A stretch of DNA of 13,179 nt from Litorimonas sp964425355. Its GTDB lineage: Bacteria > Pseudomonadota > Alphaproteobacteria > Caulobacterales > Maricaulaceae. The DNA lies in assembly GCA_964425355.1 (NCBI GenBank), contig CAYRMO010000075.1:1-13179 (forward strand), read 5' to 3'. Position numbers and translations under genes: made by a program. The notes under the pieces were generated by a model. The model made no database searches. It was given only the letters and a program-made list of their open reading frames with translations, and was not told the DNA's origin. Positions 1-8,367 of the stretch are shown here, piece by piece. Numbering within the stretch: the first letter of the stretch is position 1; each line of letters begins with the position of its first letter.

Positions 1-730
1 GCGCCACATTAGAGGCGAAACTGGCGACAGCCACACCGCGCCCGTCATATTCAGCAATAAGCTTAGTGAGTTCGGTGCGAACTCCTTCTTCCGACCCCGC
101 CATCCCGGGAGAAAAGACATTGGTCGAGTCGCAAATCATGGCGAGGACGCCGTCTTTGCCAAGTTTGCGCAAAGCCGCTTCGTCTACTGGGTCTCCAATC
201 TGGGGGCTGGGATCGATTTTCCAATCCCCGGTATGAAGGACCGTGCCAAGCGGCGTCTTGATCGAGAGTGCATTGGGTTCAGGAATGGAATGGGTCAGCG
301 TAATCAGATCAAGCTCGAACGGCCCGAGAGAGATATGGCCGCCTAATTGGACCAGATTGAGCGGAACATCATCAAGTAAATCAAATTCCGAGAGACGGTC
401 TTTGACCAAATACATGGTAAAAGGCGTCGCCCAGACCGGACATCTGATTTTATCCCAAAGTCGGGCCAAGGCGCCCATATGGTCTTCATGGGCATGGGTC
501 AGAACAATACCCAATATATTTTTGCGATGTTGTTCAATAAATTCGATGTCGGGCATGATAATTTCAATGCCGGGTGTGTCGGGACCGCCAAAGGTCACGC
601 CCATATCGACGATGATCCATTTGCGATTATTTTCAGGACCGAATCCAAATAGGTTTAGATTCATCCCGATTTCCCCGGAACCGCCGAGGGGCAGGAAGAC
701 AAATGTGTCTTCAGAAGTTGTTTTTGTCAT
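1..730 (-). CDS. rnj: Ribonuclease J, N-terminal part (3' end cut by window edge)
   Basis: The gene encodes a metallo-beta-lactamase/beta-CASP ribonuclease of the RNase J family, a cytoplasmic 5'-to-3' exo- and endonuclease for mRNA decay and rRNA 5'-end maturation. I translated the minus strand from an ATG at 730; the frame is open for 243 codons to the window edge, with the C-terminal half missing. Seen: an N-terminal LPLGGSGEIGMN block (residues 14-25), which is the usual RNase J start; VDMGVTF (41-47); the zinc motif HAHEDH (79-84); a further metal-site histidine in LTHSIPEP (145-152); and HTGDWKID (166-173) with the metal-bridging aspartate. CDSTN at 200-204 leads into the beta-CASP part. 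The start lies 59 bp after coaX and has only a weak purine-rich leader (GAAGATAGAAT). The family call is firm; nothing can be said about the missing half. Confidence 0.96.
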   Translation of the reverse strand, partial: MTKTTSEDTFVFLPLGGSGEIGMNLNLFGFGPENNRKWIIVDMGVTFGGPDTPGIEIIMPDIEFIEQHRKNILGIVLTHAHEDHMGALARLWDKIRCPVWATPFTMYLVKDRLSEFDLLDDVPLNLVQLGGHISLGPFELDLITLTHSIPEPNALSIKTPLGTVLHTGDWKIDPSPQIGDPVDEAALRKLGKDGVLAMICDSTNVFSPGMAGSEEGVRTELTKLIAEYDGRGVAVASFASNVA

Positions 731-789
731 ATTCTATCTTCGTTTGGCGAAATGAGAGGCCGTGTCGCTTCAGTTCCGCGTGAAAGCGC
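731..789 (-). other. coaX-rnj intergenic gap with a weak hairpin
   Basis: This 59 bp gap is the longest between genes in the window. In the transcript, CGCTTTCA (plus-strand 781-788) can pair with TGAAGCG (766-772) across an 8-base loop, with one bulged T. No U-run follows, so it does not look like an intrinsic terminator. I see no convincing -35/-10 pair. The gap could hold a processing site or weak promoter for rnj, but the sequence does not show one clearly. Confidence 0.3.
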
Positions 790-1560
790 CTAACGATTCA
801 GACGCCAGATCTCATATAACCCATCTATTGTAAGTTGCGAGTCATAGTATTTGATAGTGTTGCTCGCGCCTTCAAAGAGCGAGGCCACGCCCCCCGTGCC
901 TATAACGGTGAAATCCCGCTCATCGCTTTGGCGGATTTTCTCAACCAATCCATCAATCAAACCGATATAGCCCCAAAATACACCGGACTGCATGGCAGAA
1001 ACTGTATTCTTTCCAATAACATGGGTCGGTTTTTTGATTTCGATACGCGGGAGTTGCGCGGCCGCTTCATGTAAGGCTCGCATAGAGAGATTTATGCCAG
1101 GCGCAATGATCCCGCCCTCAAAATGATGATCTGCTGAGACAATATCAAAGGTTGTCGCCGTGCCGCTATCAATGATGATGAGCGGGCCGTCATAGCGTTT
1201 CACGGCGCCCAAAGCCGTTACAAGACGGTCGGCACCGACCTCTGACGGGTTATCAACGCGAACACCGATTCCCACATCAACCCCGTCTTCGCCGATAATA
1301 ATCGGTTCAACATTTAAGTGACGGCGGGCCAGATTACGTAAATTGAAAATGGATTGCGGGACCACGGATGAGAGGACACAAGCGGTAATATCCGAAAATT
1401 TGAGGTTCGCCATATCCAGCAATTGGTGAAACCACACCGCATATTCATCGGCTGTGCGGGTCGAATTAGTGGCTATCCGCCACTCAAACACCCAGCCATT
1501 TTCCATATCATGGATCGCAAAAAGCGTATTTGTATTGCCTGTATCAATCGCAAGTAACAT
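790..1560 (-). CDS. coaX: Type III pantothenate kinase
   Basis: The gene encodes the type III pantothenate kinase, which phosphorylates pantothenate with ATP in the first step of coenzyme A synthesis. It belongs to the ASKHA fold, and known type III enzymes need a monovalent cation and resist CoA feedback. Seen in the 256-residue protein: the phosphate-binding DTGNTNT at 6-12, GADR at 109-112 (pantothenate-site region), IIIDSGTATTFD at 128-139, GGIIAPG at 149-155 and the second phosphate loop GTGG at 221-224. The length is normal for the family and all expected motifs are intact. The ATG overlaps the birA stop by one base (TAATG), so translation is probably coupled to birA. No CoaA gene is visible here, so this may be the cell's main pantothenate kinase, which is an inference. 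Confidence 0.96.
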   Translation of the reverse strand: MLLAIDTGNTNTLFAIHDMENGWVFEWRIATNSTRTADEYAVWFHQLLDMANLKFSDITACVLSSVVPQSIFNLRNLARRHLNVEPIIIGEDGVDVGIGVRVDNPSEVGADRLVTALGAVKRYDGPLIIIDSGTATTFDIVSADHHFEGGIIAPGINLSMRALHEAAAQLPRIEIKKPTHVIGKNTVSAMQSGVFWGYIGLIDGLVEKIRQSDERDFTVIGTGGVASLFEGASNTIKYYDSQLTIDGLYEIWRLNR

Positions 1561-2300
1561 TAGGATCCTGTTCCAAAAAATACATCGCCAGCGTGGATGT
1601 CTCGTGTGGTGCCATCATTAAGACGAATACGCAATGCTCCGTTTTCCAGCAAGTCTAGGGCTTCGCCGTCAAAGGTCTCTTCGGGTAAGCGCACAGTGAC
1701 GGGACCCGGAAGCCCTTGGGCGCGCTGGAGCCAATCCGCGCGGGTGGCAGAAAACCCATAGGCGAGATGTTTTTTGATTGCCTGATCAAGCCTGGAGGCA
1801 AGAATAGCCAAGAAGGCCTCTACGCCCGTATATTCGGGCTCGTCTGTGTCGAGCACGTCTGATTTAATATGTTCAAGCAGGTGGGTTGGCGCGATGTTAC
1901 CTATGGGCGGATGGCTGATCAGATTAACGCCGATACCGATAATCACATGGTTTTTTTTGGCCTCGAGTAAGAGCCCGGCAATTTTGCGCCCGTCGATTAA
2001 AATATCATTGGGCCATTTAAGACCGGGCTGTGATGTCAGAGAATAGGCGAGAAGAGTCTCATATACGGCAATTGCTGCAACAAAGCTGAGCTTGGCTGCG
2101 TCTTCGGCAGAACCCTTAAAGCTATAACAGGCCGAGCCATAAAAATTTCCTTTGGGTGACACCCAATCCCGTCCGCGCCGACCTTTGCCTGCGGTTTGAA
2201 TATCGGCTCTGACCCAAAAGGGTGTCGCTTCGCCCTCGCCCAGGAGTTTTGCAGCCTGGGGATTGGTACTGTCCAGGCTATCATATTCGAGGAATTTCAA
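1560..2300 (-). CDS. birA: Biotin--[acetyl-CoA carboxylase] ligase (BirA), short form without DNA-binding domain
   Basis: This is biotin-protein ligase, which makes biotinyl-5'-AMP and transfers biotin to the lysine of biotin carboxyl carrier proteins. In the 246-residue product, DSLDSTN (7-13) opens the catalytic fold, GKGRRGR (38-44) is the biotinyl-AMP-binding loop, KWPNDI (95-100) is the family signature, and KIAGLLLE (106-113) and IGIGVNL (121-127) follow. The C-terminal SH3-like domain is about residues 195-246. The N-terminal helix-turn-helix of E. coli BirA is absent, so this is a class I ligase that should not repress a biotin operon. The start must be the TTG at 2300: an in-frame TAA lies 15 bases upstream of it and no other methionine occurs anywhere in the protein. 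No clear Shine-Dalgarno precedes it, which suggests low output. It lies 20 bp after nuoN. Confidence 0.95.
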   Translation of the reverse strand: MKFLEYDSLDSTNPQAAKLLGEGEATPFWVRADIQTAGKGRRGRDWVSPKGNFYGSACYSFKGSAEDAAKLSFVAAIAVYETLLAYSLTSQPGLKWPNDILIDGRKIAGLLLEAKKNHVIIGIGVNLISHPPIGNIAPTHLLEHIKSDVLDTDEPEYTGVEAFLAILASRLDQAIKKHLAYGFSATRADWLQRAQGLPGPVTVRLPEETFDGEALDLLENGALRIRLNDGTTRDIHAGDVFFGTGS

Positions 2301-2320
2301 ATCTAGACGCCCGGATTAGC

Positions 2321-3760
2321 TTATCTGGCAAACAGAGCTTGTGCGGCGGTTTCCGCAAAGCCAAGCATGGCACCAGATATGCCTGGAATGATCAAGACGG
2401 GGCAAATAAGTAAAACCGAAATCAATGTAATGATTTTCACCGAAGCGGGCGGCGTTACAAATTCACGCTCGGGCTCGTCAAACCACATGACTTTGACGAT
2501 ACGGAGATAATAGAACGCGCCGATTACGGATGAGACAAGCGCGATAACAACCAACCAGGTGAGACCCGCTTCCATGGCCGGCAGGAAGGCAAAAAGCTTG
2601 CCGAAAAAGCCGAGTAACGGCGGAATACCAATCAGTGAGAACATGAAAATGGTCAAGCTAATGGCCATACCCGGGTTTGACTTTGACAGGCCCGCAAGGT
2701 CGGAAATCTTTTCAACCATGCCGTCGCGTAAGCGCATTTGGAGAATTGTCGCAAAGACACCGATCACTGTAATGATGTAGATCACCATAAAGACGATCAT
2801 GCCCTGAACACCTGCAACAGAAGCTGCTGCGAGCGGGACAAGCGCATAGCCCATATTGGCGATTGAGGAATAGGCCATAAGACGTTTGATATTGGTTTGG
2901 ACAATCGCGCCCAAAGCCCCGACAACCATAGACAGGACAGCCATAACAATAATGACTTGCTGCCACTGTCCCGTAATCTCGCCAAATGGCACCGTGATCA
3001 GACGGGCAATAATGGCCATAGCCGCAAGCTTTGGTGCGGCGGCAAAGAAGCCGGTCACAGGCGTTGGTGAGCCTTCATAGACATCTGGTGTCCACATATG
3101 GAATGGCGCGGCAGATATTTTAAAGGCGAGACCGCAGAGCAAGAAAACCATACCGGTCACGACGCCATTGGTAGCCCCGCTTGCTTCGATTGAAGCGCGA
3201 ATGGTTTCAAAATCAAGTGAGCCCGTAAAGCCATAGACAAGCGAAGCGCCATAAAGGAGCAATCCGGACGACAAAGCGCCTAGGACGAAATATTTGAGGC
3301 CCGCTTCTGACGCGCGAAGGCTATCCCGGTTAAAGGCCGCCATAATATAGAGCGCGAGAGACTGCATCTCGATCCCGATATACATGGAAAGAAGATTATT
3401 GGCCGAGACCATGATCGACATACCCAGCACGGCATAAAGCGTCAGGACAGAAAACTCATATCGATCCAGTTTTTCGGATTGGAAGTAATGCTGGGTCAGC
3501 AAAAGCGCCGCCGCAGCCGAAAGCGCGATGATACATTTCAACAGATCGCTGAAATCATTATTGAGCAATAGTCCTGAAAATGATGTGCCGTCAGGACGTC
3601 CAAGTGCAAAGCCTAAAAAGGCAAAGATGATCAGAACAGCGATCGAAATATAGCGAACGAGACTTGAACGGTCCTGGGTCTTGGACAGACCAAAGCCGAG
3701 CATAAACGAGGCCGTGACAGCCAGAAAGAGCTCAGGGAGTATGGTGATAAAGGTCAGCAT
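2321..3760 (-). CDS. nuoN: NADH-quinone oxidoreductase subunit N
   Basis: NuoN is one of the three antiporter-like proton-pumping subunits of the complex I membrane arm, placed nearest to the NuoK/J/A/H end. The 479-residue protein is almost entirely transmembrane, with about 14 helices as usual. Conserved charged residues are visible: E131 in YIGIEMQS, K214 in GLAFKISAAPFHMW, K244 in AAPKLAAM and K388 in GFFGKLFAF. These correspond to E. coli E133, K217, K247 and K395. A TTG lies one codon upstream at 3763, but the ATG at 3760 is preferred because AGGAG sits 7 bases before it. The ATG overlaps the nuoM stop (TGATG), so translation is probably coupled. It looks complete and functional. Confidence 0.97.
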   Translation of the reverse strand: MLTFITILPELFLAVTASFMLGFGLSKTQDRSSLVRYISIAVLIIFAFLGFALGRPDGTSFSGLLLNNDFSDLLKCIIALSAAAALLLTQHYFQSEKLDRYEFSVLTLYAVLGMSIMVSANNLLSMYIGIEMQSLALYIMAAFNRDSLRASEAGLKYFVLGALSSGLLLYGASLVYGFTGSLDFETIRASIEASGATNGVVTGMVFLLCGLAFKISAAPFHMWTPDVYEGSPTPVTGFFAAAPKLAAMAIIARLITVPFGEITGQWQQVIIVMAVLSMVVGALGAIVQTNIKRLMAYSSIANMGYALVPLAAASVAGVQGMIVFMVIYIITVIGVFATILQMRLRDGMVEKISDLAGLSKSNPGMAISLTIFMFSLIGIPPLLGFFGKLFAFLPAMEAGLTWLVVIALVSSVIGAFYYLRIVKVMWFDEPEREFVTPPASVKIITLISVLLICPVLIIPGISGAMLGFAETAAQALFAR

Positions 3761-5295
3761 CAATTCACTCCTGCTGCGATCCGTGCAGCTTCGAAGTCAG
3801 CAATTAATTTTTCAACGGAGGCCGCTGTCACATCTGTAATGAGCGATGGGTAAACGCCGAGAAGGATCGTGAAGATCGCCAAGGTCCCCAATATGAAGGC
3901 TTCGGTTTTGGTAACATCCAGAATGTCATTGAGCTTCTCATTGACGACTTCGCCAAAAACGACAGCCCGATAGAGATAAAGCGCATAGACAGCCGAAAGG
4001 ATCATCCCGAAAGCGGCCCCAAAGGCAATCCATGGATTGACCTGATAAGCGCCGACCATGGTCAGGATTTCACCGACAAATCCGGATGTGCCCGGCAGAC
4101 CAACATTAGCCATCGTAAAGAGCAAGAAGAAGGCTGCATAGACAGGCATCTTTGAAACAATACCACCGTAAAATTCAATCTCGCGCGTATGCATCCGATC
4201 ATAGATCACACCCACACAGAAGAAGAGCGCTCCGGAAATAATACCGTGGCTGAGCATCTGAAAAATCCCGCCTTGAATACCTTGCATATTAAAGGTGAAA
4301 ATACCCATGGTCACAAACCCCATATGGGCAACCGAGCTATAAGCGATCAGCTTTTTCATATCCTTCTGGCGATAGGCCACAAGCGAGGTGTAGATAATTG
4401 CAATAACCGACATCCAGAAGATGATAGGCGCGAGGTTAAGCGAGGCGTCGGGGAAGAGCGGGATTGAGAAACGCAAGAAGCCATAGCCACCCAGTTTCAA
4501 CAAAATACCCGCAAGGATAACAGAGCCAGCTGTTGGTGCCTCAACATGAGCATCTGGGAGCCAGGTGTGAACTGGCCACATTGGCATCTTAACCGCAAAA
4601 CTTGCAAAAAAGGCAAGCCAGAGCCAAGTTTGGACTGATCCCGGAATAGAGAGCTCCTCAATAAGGATACGCATATCGGTCGTCCGAGCACCTAATTCCT
4701 GTCCACTATAGAAATAGATCCACATGATGGCGGCGAGCATGAGCACCGAGCCCAGTAAGGTATATAGGAAGAACTTATAAGACGCATAGACGCGGTTCTT
4801 TCCGCCCCACACACCAATGATAATAAACATCGGAATAAGAACGGCTTCAAAGAAGAGATAGAATAGAATGAGGTCGAGCGAAACAAAGACGCCGATCATC
4901 AAAGTCTCGAGAACCAAAAAGGCCACCATATATTCTAACATACGTTTCTTCACCGATGCCATGGAGGCTAGAATACAGAAGGGCGTCAAAAAGGCTGTTA
5001 GCAAGACAAAGAGCACGGAAATGCCATCAACCCCGACGCGGTACTCAATACCGCCGCCAAGCCAAGGCGTATCTTCCATAAATTGGAACCCAGACTCCGC
5101 GCTATCAAAGTCCAGAACCAAGAGCACAGACAGGATCAAAACCGCAACAGACGCAATAAGCGCGACTTTGGGGGCTTGAATATCAAGGCGCTCTCTTGCG
5201 CCGCCCTTATTCAAACGCGCGGCGATGACCAACATGATCGCAACCACAAGCGGAATAAAGGTAATGAAGGAAAGGATGGGAAGATCTTCTAACAT
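3760..5295 (-). CDS. nuoM: NADH-quinone oxidoreductase subunit M
   Basis: NuoM is the middle antiporter-like proton-pumping subunit of the complex I membrane arm. The 511-residue product is close to the E. coli length (509). Residues of the proton path are all present: E150 in LFYLFFEAVLIPMF, K236 in ASFAVKMPMWPVHTWLPDAH, K267 in GILLKLGGYG, H350 in QMLSHGIISG, and E409 in SGFVGEIL, the distal-channel acidic residue that replaces lysine in this subunit. The frame is open 11 codons further upstream to a TTG at 5328, but that would overlap nuoL. The ATG at 5295 has a strong GGGAGGG ribosome site and lies 4 bp after the nuoL stop, so I chose it. Confidence 0.97.
   Translation of the reverse strand: MLEDLPILSFITFIPLVVAIMLVIAARLNKGGARERLDIQAPKVALIASVAVLILSVLLVLDFDSAESGFQFMEDTPWLGGGIEYRVGVDGISVLFVLLTAFLTPFCILASMASVKKRMLEYMVAFLVLETLMIGVFVSLDLILFYLFFEAVLIPMFIIIGVWGGKNRVYASYKFFLYTLLGSVLMLAAIMWIYFYSGQELGARTTDMRILIEELSIPGSVQTWLWLAFFASFAVKMPMWPVHTWLPDAHVEAPTAGSVILAGILLKLGGYGFLRFSIPLFPDASLNLAPIIFWMSVIAIIYTSLVAYRQKDMKKLIAYSSVAHMGFVTMGIFTFNMQGIQGGIFQMLSHGIISGALFFCVGVIYDRMHTREIEFYGGIVSKMPVYAAFFLLFTMANVGLPGTSGFVGEILTMVGAYQVNPWIAFGAAFGMILSAVYALYLYRAVVFGEVVNEKLNDILDVTKTEAFILGTLAIFTILLGVYPSLITDVTAASVEKLIADFEAARIAAGVN
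3768..3772 (-). promoter_or_regulatory. Ribosome binding site for nuoN
   Basis: The minus strand reads AGGAG here, inside the last codons of nuoM and 7 bases before the ATG at 3760. The spacing favours that ATG over the TTG one codon upstream, for which the spacing would be only 4 bases. Confidence 0.75.
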
Positions 5296-5299
5296 GTCC

Positions 5300-7387
5300 C
5301 TACCCTCCCGTCGTGCCGCGGAAGGCAACGAGAACTAATACCGCCACACCAATCAGCATGACAAAGGCATAATGATATAAATAACCGGTCTGGAGTTTTG
5401 AAACTCGACGCGCCGCGCCTGCAGCTACGGCAGACACACCATTGGGACCCAAACCATCGATGATACGGACATCACCGACCTTCCAGAATAAATCGCCAAG
5501 CTTACGCGTGGCGCGCACAACGGTCGCATCATATAGCTCGTCAATATACCACTTATTGAGCAAGAAATTATACATGGGCGATCCACCGGTCTCCGCGATA
5601 TGATCGATCTTGGCCTGAACGCTGCCCCGAATATACATGAACCACGCAATGACCAATCCAGCTAAAGAGGCCAAAAGTGGGAGTAAAAGCACCCAATAAG
5701 GATAGCCGTGAACCGGTTTGAAGAGCCAGCCAAATAGGCCCTTGGATTCATAGGTGTCATAATGGGCATCGCTCGCCGTTTCAGCTGCGGCGGCTGCGTG
5801 GAGCGTATCGGAAATGGCTGTGTGATAGTCACCTGATTTACCCGGCAAAGCCCCATGCCAGAACTCGCCATAATCTTTCATGAAATATTTATAGAAGGCG
5901 GCACCGGCAATCACAGCCCCGATTGATAAGAGCACAAGTGGCAGGCGCATATTCCACGGGCTTTCATGGGCCTCATCGAAATATTTTTGTTTGCCGCGAT
6001 GTTCGCCGTGGAAGGTCATAAAGATCAAACGCCAGCTATAAAAACTTGTCATCAGGGCGGCTGTGATCCCGATCCAGAAGGCAAAGATCGCTGCATTCGA
6101 TCCGCCGCGCGCGTCAAAGGCGGCTTCGATTATCGCATCTTTCGAGAAGAAGCCCGCAAACCCCCAAGTATAGCTTCCCGGAATACCAATACCGGTAATA
6201 GCGAGGGTCCCAACAATCATGGCTCCATAAGTCCAGGGTACCTTTTTCCAGATCCCGCCCATTTTACGCATATCTTGCTGGTGATGCAGGGCATGAATGA
6301 CGGAGCCTGCACAGAGGAAAAGAAGCGCTTTAAAGAAGGCATGGGTAAAGAGGTGGAACATGGCGGCATTATAAGCGCCAACCCCTGCGGCAAAGAACAT
6401 ATAGCCAAGCTGGGAACAGGTTGAATAAGCGATCACGCGCTTAATATCATTTTGAACGAGCGCAACCGACGCCGCAAATAGAGCCGTAAATGCGCCAACC
6501 GCTGTGATGAAACCAGACGTATTCGGTGCCAGCTCATAAATTGGATAGGCGCGGCAGACGAGGAAAACACCAGCTGTCACCATGGTCGCGGCATGGATCA
6601 AAGCCGAAACAGGTGTCGGACCTTCCATCGCGTCAGGTAGCCAAACATGGAGTACAAACTGCGCGGACTTACCCATGGCGCCGATAAAGAGGAGGAAGGC
6701 AATTAATTCGATGGAATTAAATTCCATACCGAGGAAGGGTAGAATTGTATTCACACCACCATCTAAGGCCTGAAAAACTTCGTCAAATTTAACGGTGCCA
6801 AACATCAAGAAGATCGTCATAATACCCAGGGCAAGGCCGACATCGCCGACGCGATTTGTCACAAAGGCTTTGATGGCCGCGGCATTGGCCGACGGTTTCT
6901 TGTAGTAATAACCAATGAGGAGGTAACTGGCGAGACCAACCCCTTCCCAGCCAAAGAAGAGCTGGATAAAGTTATCAGAGGTTACCAACATCAACATGGC
7001 GAAGGTAAAGAGCGATAAATAAGAGAAGAAACGCGGTTGATAGGCGTCATCTTCCATATAGCCCCAGCTATAGAGATGGACGAGCGCGGACACAGAGTTC
7101 ACAACAACCAGCATCACGGCGGTTAAGGTGTCGATTTTCAAGGCCCAATTGGCATCCATATCACCGACATCCATCCACCGGAATAGATTGATGGTCTCAT
7201 CTGCCGCGTCCCCAAAACCAATATTGAGGAAGACAACCCAGGACAGGATAGCCGATAGGAATAAAAGGCCGGTTGTCACGACTTTGGAGGCCGTCGCATT
7301 GACGAATTGCGCGCCAAAACGCGTGCCGCCTAATCCGGCAATCATAGCGCCGATAAGTGGCGCAAATACGATTAGCTTATAGATCAC
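5300..7387 (-). CDS. nuoL: NADH-quinone oxidoreductase subunit L
   Basis: NuoL is the distal antiporter-like proton-pumping subunit and carries the long lateral helix that runs along the membrane arm. Charged residues are in place: E148 in FFGWEGVGLASYLLIGYYY, D182 in NRVGDVG, K240 in GAMGKSAQFVLHVWLPDA, H265 in ALIHAATMV, K353 in HAFFKALLFLC, and K416-D417 in GFFSKDAII. These match E. coli E144, D178, K229, H254, K342 and K399-D400. At 695 residues it is longer than the E. coli protein (613), as is usual in alphaproteobacteria. The extra length includes a soluble, alanine-rich stretch near 510-550 before the lateral helix. The start is GTG, 4 bp after the nuoK stop, with only a weak AAGGG leader; it may depend on ribosomes finishing nuoK. 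Confidence 0.97.
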   Translation of the reverse strand: MIYKLIVFAPLIGAMIAGLGGTRFGAQFVNATASKVVTTGLLFLSAILSWVVFLNIGFGDAADETINLFRWMDVGDMDANWALKIDTLTAVMLVVVNSVSALVHLYSWGYMEDDAYQPRFFSYLSLFTFAMLMLVTSDNFIQLFFGWEGVGLASYLLIGYYYKKPSANAAAIKAFVTNRVGDVGLALGIMTIFLMFGTVKFDEVFQALDGGVNTILPFLGMEFNSIELIAFLLFIGAMGKSAQFVLHVWLPDAMEGPTPVSALIHAATMVTAGVFLVCRAYPIYELAPNTSGFITAVGAFTALFAASVALVQNDIKRVIAYSTCSQLGYMFFAAGVGAYNAAMFHLFTHAFFKALLFLCAGSVIHALHHQQDMRKMGGIWKKVPWTYGAMIVGTLAITGIGIPGSYTWGFAGFFSKDAIIEAAFDARGGSNAAIFAFWIGITAALMTSFYSWRLIFMTFHGEHRGKQKYFDEAHESPWNMRLPLVLLSIGAVIAGAAFYKYFMKDYGEFWHGALPGKSGDYHTAISDTLHAAAAAETASDAHYDTYESKGLFGWLFKPVHGYPYWVLLLPLLASLAGLVIAWFMYIRGSVQAKIDHIAETGGSPMYNFLLNKWYIDELYDATVVRATRKLGDLFWKVGDVRIIDGLGPNGVSAVAAGAARRVSKLQTGYLYHYAFVMLIGVAVLVLVAFRGTTGG
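5303..5309 (-). promoter_or_regulatory. Ribosome binding site for nuoM
   Basis: The minus strand reads GGGAGGG here, overlapping the final glycine codons of nuoL and its stop. It lies 7 bases before the ATG at 5295 and decides the nuoM start against the upstream TTG at 5328. Confidence 0.75.
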
Positions 7388-7391
7388 GTGC

Positions 7392-7715
7392 TTAACCCTT
7401 CATCAGGTCGATATTTTCGACCGCGATGTTTCCGCGATTGCGGAAGTAAACGACAAGAATAGCTAGGCCGACAGCAGCTTCGGCAGCCGCGACCGTCAAG
7501 ATAAACAAGGCAAAAATTTGACCCGCAATTGGATCGCCAGCGCTGGCTTCCATATGGGTCGAGAAGGCGACGAAATTTATATTTACCGCCAGCAAAATAA
7601 GCTCGACGCACATCAAAATGATGATGACGTTTTTCCGGTTAATAAAAATTCCAAACACACCAATGGTGAACAAGATCGCCGCAACGATCAGGTAGTGATG
7701 CAGACCAATAAGCAT
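7392..7715 (-). CDS. nuoK: NADH-quinone oxidoreductase subunit K
   Basis: NuoK is a three-helix membrane subunit of complex I, related to MrpC antiporter subunits, and contributes two buried glutamates to the proton path. In the 107-residue protein these are E38 in LMCVELILLAVN and E79 in TVAAAEAAVGLA, equivalent to E. coli E36 and E72. The protein is slightly longer than in E. coli because of a loop with SAGDPIAGQ between helices 2 and 3, and it ends in a short polar tail. The ATG is preceded by purine-rich GGGAAAG. It lies 20 bp after nuoJ, and the gap contains two copies of GGGTAG, one of which includes the nuoJ stop. Confidence 0.97.
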   Translation of the reverse strand: MLIGLHHYLIVAAILFTIGVFGIFINRKNVIIILMCVELILLAVNINFVAFSTHMEASAGDPIAGQIFALFILTVAAAEAAVGLAILVVYFRNRGNIAVENIDLMKG

Positions 7716-7735
7716 TTTACTTTCCCTACCCTTTT

Positions 7736-8335
7736 CTACCCTAAACCTTGACCCGGTTCGATATCGACAAGTTCGACACCGTCCTCGCGCGTCCGCGCCA
7801 TTTGATCCATCGCGTTTTGTGTCCGAACCCCTTTGCGTGTGCGTAGGGTCAAGACAATTGCGCCGATCATAGCTACTAACAGGATAAGGCCTGCCGCCTC
7901 GAATGCGCCCGCATATTGTGTGTAAAGCACTTCACCAATCCGCTCGAGATTTGTTGCCTCACCTTCAGGGACTACAACTGTTTTTCCCTCTCCGGCAAAA
8001 TAAGCGGCACCCACTAGGATCATTTCTGCCAATAAAATCAGCGCCACAACAATTCCGGCAGGCAAATATTGGAGAAACCCCTGTTTGAGTTCCACGAAAT
8101 CGACATCCAGCATCATAACGACGAATAGGAAAAGCACGGCGACTGCGCCGACATAGACCATAACCAAGAGGAGCGCGATAAATTCGGCTCCCATCAGAAT
8201 GAAAAGTCCAGCCGCACTAAAGAAGGTCAGGATCAAAAACATCACAGAATGCACAGGGTTGCGCGCAGCCACGACCATAAAGCCGGCGGCGACGGCTGTG
8301 AGAGCCAGTATGTAAAATGCAATTGCAGTTAGCAC
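7736..8335 (-). CDS. nuoJ: NADH-quinone oxidoreductase subunit J
   Basis: NuoJ is a five-helix membrane subunit of complex I. Its third helix contains the conserved stretch linked to redox-coupled conformational change, seen here as MVYVGAVAVLFLFVVMML (residues 59-76) with Y61 at the usual position. The product is 199 residues from a GTG start at 8335, giving an N-terminus that begins directly with helix 1, as is normal. The frame is open upstream to an ATG at 8419, but that adds 28 polar residues and overlaps nuoI by 52 bp, so I rejected it. AGGA lies 10 bases before the GTG, a rather long spacing. The C-terminal tail (about 165-199) is soluble and acidic. The family call is firm; the exact start is less so. 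Confidence 0.94.
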   Translation of the reverse strand: MLTAIAFYILALTAVAAGFMVVAARNPVHSVMFLILTFFSAAGLFILMGAEFIALLLVMVYVGAVAVLFLFVVMMLDVDFVELKQGFLQYLPAGIVVALILLAEMILVGAAYFAGEGKTVVVPEGEATNLERIGEVLYTQYAGAFEAAGLILLVAMIGAIVLTLRTRKGVRTQNAMDQMARTREDGVELVDIEPGQGLG

Positions 8336-8367
8336 GATTCGAGTGTCCTGATTTGATAAATGGGGCC

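Noticed and set aside
243..755. A 170-codon open frame on the plus strand opposite rnj
   Set aside because: The minus-strand frame encodes clear RNase J motifs (HAHEDH, HTGDW). The plus-strand product is low in recognisable structure and has no supporting signals.
766..788. An intrinsic terminator between coaX and rnj
   Set aside because: The hairpin has about seven pairs with a bulge and no U-run after it, so termination is not supported.
5296..5328. An eleven-residue longer NuoM from a TTG at 5328
   Set aside because: It would overlap nuoL and lacks its own ribosome site. The ATG at 5295 has GGGAGGG at good spacing.
5966..6424. A 152-codon plus-strand open frame opposite nuoL
   Set aside because: It lies over conserved transmembrane helices of NuoL, which keep their charged residues. 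The antisense product shows no domain I recognise.
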